A DNA stretch of 64,000 nucleotides from Chryseobacterium sp. (GTDB taxonomy: Bacteria > Bacteroidota > Bacteroidia > Flavobacteriales > Weeksellaceae). The notes beneath the pieces were generated by a model. It was given only the letters and a program-made list of their open reading frames with translations, searched no databases and was not told the origin of the DNA. Numbering within the stretch: the stretch's first letter is position 1; every line of letters begins with the position of its first letter. The position numbers and the translations under genes were made by a program. The DNA lies in contig JAITMC010000003.1 of the NCBI GenBank assembly GCA_031277615.1, positions 1 to 64,000 of the forward strand, read 5' to 3'. This document shows, one piece after another, positions 45,146-53,792 of this stretch.

Positions 45146-46990
45146 TTACAGGTTGCTCTCAACAGAACCCACCTTTTCGCGGTGCAGTTCAACAGGTTTG
45201 TCCAGTAAAATGGCCAGAACGGTCATCTCCGGATCGAGTCTTTCTTTCGGAATGTCAATATAAATAATCCCCGGTTTTTCACTCCAGTACAGTTTGTTAT
45301 AGATCTCATGTCCCAGCAGGCTGCCTTCACCGGCAATCCGGATACGGGCAATATTATTTTTGATCCCTTTCAGGGCAACAGGTCCCGTTGGCGTTCCTTC
45401 CACAAACAGGTAAACCATTTGCCGGTCTTTTGAAAGAACACTCATTCCCGAATAATGTCCGTCGGGAAGTCCCTGGCTGGTTTCAAAAAGAGCTTCCGCA
45501 TGTTTACTGATCCATTGTAGCGTTTTGGGATTGGTTTTAGGGGTTGTGGGGATCGTCATTTCAAGTCCGTCACTCGTCAGTCCGGATTCGTTCAGAATAT
45601 TGTGGCCGCTGTGAAGAAGATCTGCAAGGTCATACACTGCTGCTTTTGTATTTCTGTTTTCCAGAATATCGGTAATGGAGTAGGAGTCTTTTTTAAAATC
45701 TTTCAGAAGTACAGGCTGTTCATTGAAAATAAGCTGAACCGTGGTTACATCCTGATCAAATTTTACTTTTGAGAGATCCACGGTCAGGGTTGTCTTATTA
45801 TTGAAGCTAAAGTTCACAACTGAATTGTCATCTCCTACAATCCTGATGGCTGAAGGCTTGCTTTTTAAACCATACATTTTTACCAGATCCTTAGCTTCTT
45901 CCAGATAAAGGAATATTGATTTCCCATCACCGGAAACAGACGATTTTCCTTTATAATGTTCAAATGGGATTCCTTTTTCTGTTCCGTACACTGCCGTTTT
46001 ATTCTTTGATGTCCATCTTCCCAGGTTTTTTAAGATCTCAACCTGTTTTTCAGGAATAGTTCCGTCGGCTTTGGGGCCGATATCCAGAAGGAGATTTCCG
46101 CCCATGCTGATGACATCGGCCAGAGTTCTCACAATCATATTCGGTGTTTTATAATGATGATCATAAGGATTGTATCCCCATGAATCATTCATTGTGTAAC
46201 AGAGTTCCCAATAAGGATTTTGTGGCGGAACAACCGGAATTCCCTGTTCCGGAGTTTCATAATCACCGTGGGTATTCAGCCTGGAATTGATAATGATATC
46301 AGGATTGTATTTCTTTAAAAGAGCCAGAGTTTGCGGAGACTTCCATTCATCAGAGCTATGTTCCCAATCGCCATCAAACCAAAGAAGATCGGGCTTTTGC
46401 TGTTGAGAAAGTTCAGTTAACTGGGCTTGATAATAAGTGATGAAATTCTGCCACCGCCCGGGATCATCTTTTATTTCATAGCGCTTTTTTGTGCGGGTCA
46501 TGATGTCATAATAAGGATGGCTCCAATCCGGAAGAGAAAAGTAGATCCCGGTTTTAAGTCCTGATTTTTTTAAAGCAGAAACAAAAGGAGACAAAACATC
46601 TTTCCGGGCCGGCGTGCTGCGGGGAATGGTTATCGCCTGATCTGCCCCGGAATTCCAGAGTGCAACGCCATCGTGATGCTTGGCGGTAAGCACCGAATAC
46701 CGGGCTCCCGATTGCTGGATGAGACGGACCCATTCTTCAGGCTGATATCCCGAAGCTGAAAATCCGTTCAGCTGCTTCATATAATTCTCATGATTGATGT
46801 AATTATTGAAGAAAGACCACGATTCGGAAATCCCGTTCACCGAATAAATTCCCCAATGGATAAAAACACCCAGCTTGGCATTCTTGAACCATTCCATTTT
46901 TTGGGTATTGTCGGTTTTCGATTGAGCACTGATACTTCCTGTTGCTGTGATCAGCCCTGAGATCACGATTGCCGCCAGCTTCTTTTTCAT
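45146..46990 (-). CDS. Secreted GH29 alpha-L-fucosidase
   Basis: 614 residues with signal peptide (to about 22, GSISAQ). GH29 core: KLGVFIHWGIYSVNGISESW (40-59), VLTAKHHDGVALWNS, and the nucleophile Asp206 in LLWFDGDWEHS. A C-terminal beta domain follows the barrel from about 370. It removes terminal fucose from glycans outside the cytoplasm, and its products suit a flavobacterium that feeds on polysaccharide or mucin. Its promoter region is shared with the RiPP-like gene at 47177. Confidence 0.92.
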   Translation of the reverse strand: MKKKLAAIVISGLITATGSISAQSKTDNTQKMEWFKNAKLGVFIHWGIYSVNGISESWSFFNNYINHENYMKQLNGFSASGYQPEEWVRLIQQSGARYSVLTAKHHDGVALWNSGADQAITIPRSTPARKDVLSPFVSALKKSGLKTGIYFSLPDWSHPYYDIMTRTKKRYEIKDDPGRWQNFITYYQAQLTELSQQQKPDLLWFDGDWEHSSDEWKSPQTLALLKKYNPDIIINSRLNTHGDYETPEQGIPVVPPQNPYWELCYTMNDSWGYNPYDHHYKTPNMIVRTLADVISMGGNLLLDIGPKADGTIPEKQVEILKNLGRWTSKNKTAVYGTEKGIPFEHYKGKSSVSGDGKSIFLYLEEAKDLVKMYGLKSKPSAIRIVGDDNSVVNFSFNNKTTLTVDLSKVKFDQDVTTVQLIFNEQPVLLKDFKKDSYSITDILENRNTKAAVYDLADLLHSGHNILNESGLTSDGLEMTIPTTPKTNPKTLQWISKHAEALFETSQGLPDGHYSGMSVLSKDRQMVYLFVEGTPTGPVALKGIKNNIARIRIAGEGSLLGHEIYNKLYWSEKPGIIYIDIPKERLDPEMTVLAILLDKPVELHREKVGSVESNL

Positions 46991-47176
46991 TTCTCTTTTT
47001 TAGGCTAAAATAAATAAAGAAGATCTAATATTCCGGATAATCAAAAAAAATAGTAAAGAATATTATAACATAGTAAATAAAATGCGATTAATTAGAAAAT
47101 TCAGTATAGAAATAGTGTATTTTTACCACAGGCATACAATGGAATACTTCTTGTAAGTTTTCTGAAAAAATAGAAT

Positions 47177-47389
47177 ATGAAAATTCCAGCATTATTAATG
47201 GCGAGTTTATTGGCGGTAGGCGTTTCTGCACAAACCACAAAGCCGGTAAAAAAGATAAAAAAGCCTGTTAAGAAAATTAAAAAAGCAGAAAATCCCAAAC
47301 CGGTAAAGGCTGCTGAACCTAAAGTAATCGTAAAAAAAGACACTCTTCTTAAAAGAGGAGGGTATTGCCCGGCCTGTGGTATGGGATAA
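47177..47389 (+). CDS. Secreted Lys-rich RiPP-like precursor ending CPACGMG
   Basis: 70 residues. Signal peptide to about 18 (LLAVGVSAQ), then a repeated basic stretch (KPVKKIKKPVKKIKK), a Pro/Lys linker and KKDTLLKRGGYCPACGMG at the very end. Only two Cys, both in the last 8 residues. The stop is 3 nt before the DUF692 enzyme start, so the two are one unit. Cys-rich peptide plus DUF692 (MNIO) enzyme is the known layout of MNIO-modified peptides such as methanobactin precursors, chryseobasin-type peptides and bufferins. The modified core is inferred to be YCPACGMG. Confidence 0.65.
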   Translation: MKIPALLMASLLAVGVSAQTTKPVKKIKKPVKKIKKAENPKPVKAAEPKVIVKKDTLLKRGGYCPACGMG

Positions 47390-47392
47390 TAT

Positions 47393-48490
47393 ATGGAAAA
47401 ACCGTTCTTAGGATTGGCAATGATGCCGGAGTCGGAATTTGTTTCCACCATTCTTCCACTGCTGAATGACCAGTCGGTGGAGGTATTGGAATGGTCCTTT
47501 GATACGGTAGATCATATACAGGAACCGGAATGGCTCAGTGATCTTTTAGATTTCTATGCTGAAAATAGCCGTCTGCTGGGACATGGCGTGTATTATTCTC
47601 TTTTTGATGCCCAATGGACTGAAAGGCAGGAAAAATGGCTGGCAAAACTCAAAAAAGAAATCCAAAACCGAAAATACAATCATATCACGGAACATTTCGG
47701 GTTTATGAATACCGAAAATTTTCATCAGGGCGTTCCTTTGCCGGTTCCGCTGAATCATAAAATACTCAGAATAGGAAAAGACAGGCTGGCCCGTCTTCAG
47801 GATGCTGCGGAAGTTCCTGTCGGGGTTGAAAATCTTGCTTTTTCTTTTTCAATAGACGATGTAAAAGAGCAGGGGGCATTTCTTGATCAGCTGGTTGAGG
47901 ATATTGATGGCTTCCTGATCCTGGATCTTCATAATATATACTGCCAGTCCTGTAATTTTGAAATAGATATTCTGGATATTGTCAGTGAGTATCCATTGGA
48001 AAAAGTGAAAGAAATTCATCTTTCGGGCGGAAGCTGGCAAAACAGTGTCTACGGAAAAAAACGGATACGAAGAGATACCCATGATGATGTGATCCCTGAA
48101 GAAATATTCAGCGTATTACCTGCTGTATTGGCTCAGTGTCCGGCCTTGGAATATGTTATTATAGAAAGGCTCGGACATACTTTGCATACTGATATTGATA
48201 AAAAAGCTTTTTTTAATGACTTTATCAGAACTAAAAAAATAATTGAAGCGGCTGAGTTTTCCGGCAGGACTTCAAAAAGCCGGAACAGAAAAAATAATCA
48301 TTTATCTTATAAACCTTTACAGGATGAACTGCTGCATCATGAACAGACAAAACTGACTAAGCTTTTATACGGAAATGCAGATACAGCTTCTTTTAAAGAA
48401 GAGAAATTCAGTTATTTCAACACACAGAAGTGGGACCCCGAAATGATAGAAACAGCAAAGAATATTATTAAAAAATGGAATCCCTACTGA
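47393..48490 (+). CDS. DUF692 multinuclear iron oxidative enzyme (MNIO), peptide-modifying
   Basis: 365 residues; typical DUF692 is near 280. Candidate metal ligands: His64 (LLGHGVYYS), His101 (ITEHFGFMN), Glu146 (VGVENLAF), His180/Asn181 (LDLHNIYC), His209 (EIHLSGG), Asp228 and His230 (DTHDDVIP), Glu258 (IIERLGH). This is the MbnB/ChrH-type multi-iron set; such enzymes oxidise Cys in peptides. The C-terminal 75 residues (Lys-rich, then YKPLQDELLHHEQTKL) are extra and could stand in for the separate recognition protein, which I do not see nearby. Substrate: most likely the peptide at 47177. Confidence 0.8.
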   Translation: MEKPFLGLAMMPESEFVSTILPLLNDQSVEVLEWSFDTVDHIQEPEWLSDLLDFYAENSRLLGHGVYYSLFDAQWTERQEKWLAKLKKEIQNRKYNHITEHFGFMNTENFHQGVPLPVPLNHKILRIGKDRLARLQDAAEVPVGVENLAFSFSIDDVKEQGAFLDQLVEDIDGFLILDLHNIYCQSCNFEIDILDIVSEYPLEKVKEIHLSGGSWQNSVYGKKRIRRDTHDDVIPEEIFSVLPAVLAQCPALEYVIIERLGHTLHTDIDKKAFFNDFIRTKKIIEAAEFSGRTSKSRNRKNNHLSYKPLQDELLHHEQTKLTKLLYGNADTASFKEEKFSYFNTQKWDPEMIETAKNIIKKWNPY

Positions 48491-48517
48491 TCTCTGGTCT
48501 ACTATAAATTAAAATAA

Positions 48518-49009
48518 ATGAAAATGACAACGGTATTTTTAATAGCTGCCACCGTACTTACGGCTTTGATCGCAGGGCTTTTTTATGCTTACTCCTGTTC
48601 TGTAGTGCTGGGACTGGGGAAACTTTCAGATGCTGAGTATCTGAAATCGATGCAGAATATCAACCGGGAAATTCTTAATCCGGTATTTTTTCTGAGCTTT
48701 ATGGGAACGGCCATACTGCTTCCTGTTACCACTTTCCTCTTCCGCGGGCAACAGCCTGCTTTTATATTTTTGCTTTTAGCTTCCGTAGCCTATCTCATCG
48801 GTGTTTTCGGCGTTACGGTAGCTGGAAATGTTCCGTTAAATAATCTGCTGGATCAGTTTGATATTTCAGGTTCATCCGCTGAGGCCATTAAGAAGATGCG
48901 TGAAAACTTTGAAGGCAGGTGGAATTTTTTAAACCATATCAGAGCCGTTTTTTCGGTTATAAGTATTGTTCTGGCCGTATGTGCCTGTATCTGGAATAAG
49001 GAAATATAA
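48518..49009 (+). CDS. DUF1772 membrane protein
   Basis: 163 residues with four membrane helices (about 5-25, 52-75, 80-103, 140-160). GLFYAYSCSVVLGLGKL and REILNPVFFLSFMGTA fit the DUF1772/anthrone-oxygenase-like family. It starts 28 nt after the MNIO gene on the same strand, so it may belong to the unit and serve the peptide (transport, redox or resistance), but this is inference from position only. Confidence 0.75.
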   Translation: MKMTTVFLIAATVLTALIAGLFYAYSCSVVLGLGKLSDAEYLKSMQNINREILNPVFFLSFMGTAILLPVTTFLFRGQQPAFIFLLLASVAYLIGVFGVTVAGNVPLNNLLDQFDISGSSAEAIKKMRENFEGRWNFLNHIRAVFSVISIVLAVCACIWNKEI

Positions 49010-49172
49010 ATAGAACGTTAGGTAAAAATACGAAGTCTAAAATTCAGTATTTCTACGGATGCGCCGTATAGGTTTTTATTTGGACCTTTACATCAACAGC
49101 AGTAAAGAATTAAGTATTAAGTTTAAGACTTACAAAAGCTAATAACCCAAGAAGTTCATATTCCAAGAGAAG

Positions 49173-49196
49173 AAGGCGGTCTGTACTGACTGCCTT
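49173..49196 (+). terminator. Plus-strand terminator after the MNIO unit
   Basis: AAGGCGGTC (49173-49181) pairs with GACTGCCTT (49188-49196) with one G-T pair; a T run follows. It lies 164 nt past the DUF1772 stop. Confidence 0.6.
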
Positions 49197-49312
49197 TTTT
49201 GGTATACTACGTTGTGGTCAGATAATTTCCTACAGATCGCACGAATTACACTGATTTTTACGGATGTTTTTTCTCGCGCTGATTTTGCAGATGACGCAGA
49301 TTTTTTGTTTCT

Positions 49313-49345
49313 AAACCTAACAGGTTTTTGAAACCTGTTAGGTTT
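49313..49345. repeat. 15-bp perfect palindrome AAACCTAACAGGTTT
   Basis: AAACCTAACAGGTTT (49313-49327) and its complement (49331-49345) over a TTG loop. Each arm is itself near-symmetric (AAACCT/AGGTTT), giving four AAACCT-type words. REP-like element; no T run beyond the arm. Confidence 0.65.
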
Positions 49346-49481
49346 TCTTCTCTGATTTCAGATAATAATAGTAGATTTCTAAGACTTTAGTTTACTTCTA
49401 TGCATCATGCATTAAACTCAAGGTTTGCTTACGTATTCAACTTCTTTTGTGTCTGTGTAGTTAAATACAATTAAAAAGAAA

Positions 49482-49505
49482 AAGACAGCTCCGGAGAACT
49501 GTCTT
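49482..49505 (-). terminator. Terminator of the rpe transcript
   Basis: AAGACAG (49482-49488) pairs with CTGTCTT (49499-49505); on the minus strand the second arm runs into TTTTTCTTTTTAA. Confidence 0.75.
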
Positions 49506-49525
49506 CTATATTTCTGAGTATTTTT

Positions 49526-50176
49526 TTAAATTTTTAAAAGCTCAATTGTTCTTTCCGGGTTTTCTGTAGAAAAAACAGCGTTTCCGGCTACCAGAACATC
49601 AGCTCCGGCTTCAAAAAGCTTAGAAGCATTGTCAAGATTCACTCCGCCATCGATTTCAATAAGAGCTGTTGAATTATTGCTCAGGATAAGATCTTTGGTT
49701 TCTGCGATTTTCTTATAAGTGTTTTCAATGAACTTCTGTCCCCCGAATCCAGGATTTACACTCATTAAAAGAACCAGATCTACATCAGCAATGATATCTT
49801 CAAGCATCAGAACCGGCGTGGAAGGGTTTAAAACAACTCCTGCTTTTGCTCCTCTGCTCTGGATATGATGAATCGTTCTGTGAAGGTGAGTACATGCTTC
49901 GTAGTGTACAGAAACAAGATCAGCACCATGATCGATGAACTCATCCACATATTTTTCCGGTTCTACAATCATCAGATGAACATCCACAAACTTTTTAGCG
50001 TGCTGCTGGATGGTTTTCATCACTGGAAAGCCGAATGAAATGTTAGGCACAAATCTGCCGTCCATAACGTCTACGTGGAACCAGTCGGCCTGAGACCTGT
50101 TCAGCATTTCAATGTCTCTTTGCAGATTCCCGAAGTCTGCGGATAAAAGGGATGGAGCAATAAGCTTCGTTTTCAT
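49526..50176 (-). CDS. rpe: Ribulose-phosphate 3-epimerase
   Basis: 216 residues, a TIM barrel. KLIAPSLLSADFGNLQRDI, WFHVDVMDGRFVPNISFG, VDVHLMIVEPEKY, the signature LMSVNPGFGGQKFIENT and LIEIDGGVNLDNA carry the metal His/Asp residues. It interconverts ribulose 5-phosphate and xylulose 5-phosphate in the pentose phosphate pathway. Last gene of a likely three-gene unit with the 99-aa membrane protein and the M42 peptidase upstream. Confidence 0.95.
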   Translation of the reverse strand: MKTKLIAPSLLSADFGNLQRDIEMLNRSQADWFHVDVMDGRFVPNISFGFPVMKTIQQHAKKFVDVHLMIVEPEKYVDEFIDHGADLVSVHYEACTHLHRTIHHIQSRGAKAGVVLNPSTPVLMLEDIIADVDLVLLMSVNPGFGGQKFIENTYKKIAETKDLILSNNSTALIEIDGGVNLDNASKLFEAGADVLVAGNAVFSTENPERTIELLKI

Positions 50177-50212
50177 TTTTACTTTTTATACTTTTACTTA
50201 GATTTCTCTCTT

Positions 50213-50512
50213 TTAAAATGGATTAACAACCAGAAAATAATACAGGAAGAAACTTACCAGAAGGATAGCTTCTATGATTATTAATCTGGTATGATTAATT
50301 TTAATAATCAATAAACGGTCAATGATCAGTAGTACCAAAGGAACGATGCTGAAAATGATTAACATTTCAAGGATCATATTGTATCCCGAACCCTGTTCCG
50401 GTGGATCAAACAGTTTATATACACTTAAAAAAAGGATATAAAGGAAAAAAAGACCCGTTAAAATCGATACAGGAGTTGGTCTTCGAACGATATGATAAAA
50501 GATGTTTGCCAT
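50213..50512 (-). CDS. Small three-helix membrane protein
   Basis: 99 residues with hydrophobic helices at about 15-34, 45-66 and 76-95. It starts one nt after the M42 peptidase stop, so it is cotranscribed with it. No motif that names a family. Confidence 0.65.
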   Translation of the reverse strand: MANIFYHIVRRPTPVSILTGLFFLYILFLSVYKLFDPPEQGSGYNMILEMLIIFSIVPLVLLIIDRLLIIKINHTRLIIIEAILLVSFFLYYFLVVNPF

Positions 50513-50513
50513 T

Positions 50514-51587
50514 TTAATGATATTTCAGTTTCATCTCCGGCGTGATTTTCAGAAGGGTTTCATAGATCAGCCTGATGACATTCCCTGCATCTTCCTTGGA
50601 AACCATTTCCACTGTTGTATGCATATAGCGCAAAGGTAAGGAAATTAATGCACTTGGTACCCCGCCGTTGGAATGGGCAAAAGCATCCGTATCGGTTCCG
50701 GTAGCTCTGCTGGCAGCAGCTCTCTGGAAAGGGATCTTTTTATTTTTGGCCGTATCGATGATCAGTTCCCTGATGGTATGATGAATGCTCGGAGCAAAGA
50801 ATACTACAGGTCCTGCCCCGCATTTCTGGTCACCTTCTTTCTTTTTCTCAATCATCGGCGTGGTGGTATCGTGGGTAACGTCTGTTACAATGGCAATATT
50901 CGGCTTAATGGTGTCTGCGATCATATCTGCTCCGTAAAGACCAACCTCTTCCTGTACGGAATTGGTGATGTACAGCCCGAAAGGAAGTGTTTTTTTATTC
51001 TCTTTTAAAAGTCGCGCCACTTCAGCAATCATAAAACCTCCGATTCTGTTGTCCAGGGCTCTGCATACAAAATAACGGTCGTTCATTTCAAAGAATTCAT
51101 CAGGATAGGTAATCATGCATCCTACATAAATTCCCATGTCCTCAACTTCTTTTTTGGTGACCGCACCGCAATCGATAAAGATATTCTCAATTTTAGGAGT
51201 CGGCTCATTCTGGTTGGTTCTCGTGTGGATGGCCGGCCATCCGAAAACACCTTTTACAATTCCTTTTTCTCCGTGAATATGAACTACTTTCGATGGGGCG
51301 ATCGTCTGATCAGAACCTCCGTTCCGGATCACGTAGATCAATCCGTCATCCGTAATATAATTCACGTACCAGGAGATTTCATCGGCATGAGCCTCAATAA
51401 CTACTTTAAATTCCGCTTCCGGATTAATGATCCCATAGCAGGTTCCGTAATGATCCACTTCAATCTTATCTACATAAGGCCTGATATAATCCATCCAGAT
51501 TTCCTGTCCTTTGTGTTCATAACCGGTTGGTGATGATGTATTTAAATATTTTTCTAAAAATTTTACAGATTTCTTTTCAAATTTCAT
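50514..51587 (-). CDS. M42-family metallo-aminopeptidase (FrvX/cellulase-M-like)
   Basis: 357 residues. Metal-site blocks of M42: VIEAHADEISWYV (His/Asp), CRALDNRIGGFM (Asp), NSVQEEVGLYGAD (catalytic and ligand Glu), VTDVTHDTT (Asp) and MHTTVEMVSKEDAG (His). Likely a cytoplasmic dodecameric aminopeptidase that trims peptides. First gene of the unit with the 99-aa membrane protein (1 nt gap) and rpe. Confidence 0.92.
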   Translation of the reverse strand: MKFEKKSVKFLEKYLNTSSPTGYEHKGQEIWMDYIRPYVDKIEVDHYGTCYGIINPEAEFKVVIEAHADEISWYVNYITDDGLIYVIRNGGSDQTIAPSKVVHIHGEKGIVKGVFGWPAIHTRTNQNEPTPKIENIFIDCGAVTKKEVEDMGIYVGCMITYPDEFFEMNDRYFVCRALDNRIGGFMIAEVARLLKENKKTLPFGLYITNSVQEEVGLYGADMIADTIKPNIAIVTDVTHDTTTPMIEKKKEGDQKCGAGPVVFFAPSIHHTIRELIIDTAKNKKIPFQRAAASRATGTDTDAFAHSNGGVPSALISLPLRYMHTTVEMVSKEDAGNVIRLIYETLLKITPEMKLKYH

Positions 51588-51638
51588 AAAAAGGAATGAT
51601 TTTTGCGTTCAATTTTTGTTCTTATAAGTGTAAAAATA

Positions 51639-52343
51639 ATGAATTTTAGCAAGATTATCTGCCTTTTGATCCTCTTTTTTGGAGTTAACGTTTTTGGCCA
51701 GAAAGATTCTATCGTTGCGAAACCGCTCAGCCAGTATCCGCCTGAGTCTTTAAAAGTGGATGAATTCGGTAATAAATATTATTACGATGAACGGCAGAAA
51801 GTAAAAGTATATGAAATCAACGGCGAACCTGTTGTCGAGCTTGATGAGCTGGTTTTGGTAAATAAGCCGAGATTTAATAATCAGCTGGATAAAAACTATT
51901 ATTATTTCCTTAATAAGAAACTGTACAGGGTATATCCTCTTTTTGTAACCGCTTTGCAGCAGTACAGAGATATCCAGGCTGATATGAATGACATGGACAG
52001 CAAGGCCAAAAGAAAATTTGTAAGAGAAAGACAAAATATGCTTGCCGATCAATATGAAAAACAGCTGAGAGATCTTACCACTACAGAAGGGCAGGTCTTT
52101 GCAAAGCTGATGAACAGGGCAACAGGTAAAAATGTCTACGAGATCATTAAAGAGCTCAGAGGAGGTTTCAGTGCGTTCTGGTGGAATATCAAAGGGAAAA
52201 TGGCTGATATTGATTTAAAAGACCGTTATGATCCTCATAAAAACAGAACCGATGAATTTGTAGAATCGCTGCTTCAGTCCAACTGGAACTCAGGCTATCT
52301 GCAGCCTTATCCGGGAGCCACTGATTTTAAGGTTAAAAAATAA
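51639..52343 (+). CDS. DUF4294 secreted protein
   Basis: Start chosen at ATG 51639 (MNFSKIICLLILFFGVNVFG), a clean signal peptide; the frame extends 12 codons upstream. About 234 residues. KYYYDERQKVKVYEINGEPVVELDELVLVN, then LYRVYPLFVTALQQYRDIQADMNDM and KLMNRATGKNVYEIIKELRGGFSAFWWN are DUF4294 features. Found widely in Bacteroidota, role unknown. A perfect bidirectional terminator follows. Confidence 0.85.
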   Translation: MNFSKIICLLILFFGVNVFGQKDSIVAKPLSQYPPESLKVDEFGNKYYYDERQKVKVYEINGEPVVELDELVLVNKPRFNNQLDKNYYYFLNKKLYRVYPLFVTALQQYRDIQADMNDMDSKAKRKFVRERQNMLADQYEKQLRDLTTTEGQVFAKLMNRATGKNVYEIIKELRGGFSAFWWNIKGKMADIDLKDRYDPHKNRTDEFVESLLQSNWNSGYLQPYPGATDFKVKK

Positions 52344-52344
52344 T

Positions 52345-52379
52345 AGAAATTCCTGTAAGCTTAACTTACAGGAATTTCT
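52345..52379. terminator. Bidirectional terminator, 15-bp perfect stem
   Basis: AGAAATTCCTGTAAG (52345-52359) pairs with CTTACAGGAATTTCT (52365-52379) between convergent genes. Confidence 0.85.
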
Positions 52380-52782
52380 CTTTTAATTTATCGAATACAA
52401 TCCGGTCTATCGGCAGGGTAAAAGGGTTGTCCGGCTGGCTGATATCAATCCATTCGGTTCTTTCAATGCAGGGGTCCAGAATAAGAAAATCTTCTTCAGT
52501 CGTGATATTCACCAGATAATAGATGGTAAGAAGCTGTTCATTATCTCTGAAACGGGAAACCAGAAAATTTTCCTGGGTATATAAATGTTCTACGACTTCT
52601 ATTTTTACATTCAGTTCTTCATCAAATTCGCGGTGGAGACATTCCAGAACTCCTTCGCCAAACTCCAGTCCGCCACCCGGAAATTTCATTAAAGGTTCAC
52701 CGGCATACTCTTCAAATAAAGTCAGTACTTTTTTATCTTTTACAGCACAGGCATATACTCTAATGTTGATCTTGTCAATCAT
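52366..52782 (-). CDS. NUDIX hydrolase
   Basis: 138 residues. The Nudix box is complete: GGGLEFGEGVLECLHREFDEEL (read G-x5-E-x7-REFDEEL), starting near residue 36. It begins KINIRVYACAVKDKKVL and would clear nucleoside diphosphate-linked compounds. Specific substrate not visible. Its last codons overlap the terminator hairpin shared with DUF4294. Confidence 0.88.
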   Translation of the reverse strand: MIDKINIRVYACAVKDKKVLTLFEEYAGEPLMKFPGGGLEFGEGVLECLHREFDEELNVKIEVVEHLYTQENFLVSRFRDNEQLLTIYYLVNITTEEDFLILDPCIERTEWIDISQPDNPFTLPIDRIVFDKLKEKFL

Positions 52783-53032
52783 ATATATTGTTTTGTATAG
52801 CTAATGTAAGGATTTTTAACGAAGCAGAAAAGGCAAAACAGGCTAAGGAAGCGCTCCTGATTTCATGATCTGATTTTTATTCCTTATTAATAGGTATGTA
52901 TTTTAAGGAGGTTGGATGATGGATGCGGGGTGATGGGTGTTTTGGCAGTCATATAAAGATAAATGTGTTTGTATTAATTTAATCCTTGTTACTAATGATA
53001 GCCGGAAAGTTCCTCCAGCTTGAATCCTTTCC

Positions 53033-53707
53033 CTATAACTTTATAGCATTGATCATTTCTCTTTTCCCCGGAGGTCCCTGTTTTTTTTCAACCTTAAAGT
53101 TGAGTTCCTGAAGAATTCTTCTCACGCTTCCTTTGGAGGAATAGGTTGTTAATAATCCGTTAACGGCCATTTTGTCTGAAACCATTTCAAACAGGGGCTT
53201 TTCCCAAAGGTCGGGTTGTACTCTTGCTCCAAAACAGTCGAAATAAACAAGGTTGATTTTGGGAAGTTCCGTGTCTTTCAGATCAAAAAAGTCACATTCT
53301 ATCTTTTTTAAGTTGAAACCACTAATGATTTCCACTGACTTTTCCCAGTCTGCCAGATGAATTTTCTGATAAATATTTTTAAACTCAGGGTTATCAAAAA
53401 GTTCAAAATACGCCAAATCGTTCACTTCGGTTTCATTTATGGGGTATTTTTCAAGCGAAAAATAATTAATGACATGATTTTTGTCAGTTTTTAAATATTC
53501 ATTAATTGTCACTAAAACATTCAAACCTGTTCCAAAACCGAGTTCTAAAATATTAATTTCATAATCATTTATCAAATTTAGTCCATTTTTGATAAACACA
53601 TGTTCGGCTTCCTGAAGGGCCCCGTGATGAGAATGATAGTTTTCATTTAAATCATTGATAAACAATGTTTTACTTCCGTCTTTGGTCGTCTTAATCTCTC
53701 TTTTCAA
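53033..53707 (-). CDS. mnmD: MnmD-type tRNA 5-methylaminomethyl-2-thiouridine methyltransferase
   Basis: 224 residues. Opening TKDGSKTLFINDLNENYHSHHGAL matches DUF752/MnmD; the SAM site is ILELGFGTGLNVLVT (near 49-63), and a YFDCFGARVQPDLW block follows with a GPPGKREM ending. It methylates the wobble uridine of tRNA. It lacks the FAD domain found in the fused E. coli MnmC, the usual state in Bacteroidota. Divergent from ilvE. Confidence 0.85.
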   Translation of the reverse strand: MKREIKTTKDGSKTLFINDLNENYHSHHGALQEAEHVFIKNGLNLINDYEINILELGFGTGLNVLVTINEYLKTDKNHVINYFSLEKYPINETEVNDLAYFELFDNPEFKNIYQKIHLADWEKSVEIISGFNLKKIECDFFDLKDTELPKINLVYFDCFGARVQPDLWEKPLFEMVSDKMAVNGLLTTYSSKGSVRRILQELNFKVEKKQGPPGKREMINAIKL

Positions 53708-53759
53708 GCTATTTTTTTGTCAAATTTACTCTAAAATTTTTATATTTAGAAAATTATGT

Positions 53760-53767
53760 TAAATTTG
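53760..53767 (+). promoter_or_regulatory. -7-type box TAAATTTG ahead of ilvE
   Basis: Fits TAnnTTTG, 25 nt before ATG 53793. Confidence 0.4.
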
Positions 53768-53792
53768 TAGAACATCGTAAAAATTTTTAAAA

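Larger units (their letters stand above)
49010..49525. repeat. Intergenic region with terminators, composite repeat B and a perfect palindrome
   Basis: From left: a plus-strand hairpin (49173-49196), repeat B modules (GATCGCAC word 49235-49242, CGCGCTGAT...GACGCAGAT 49275-49306, ACTTTAG...CTTCTATGC unit 49371-49421), the palindrome at 49313-49345 and the rpe terminator (49482-49505). No gene. Confidence 0.65.
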
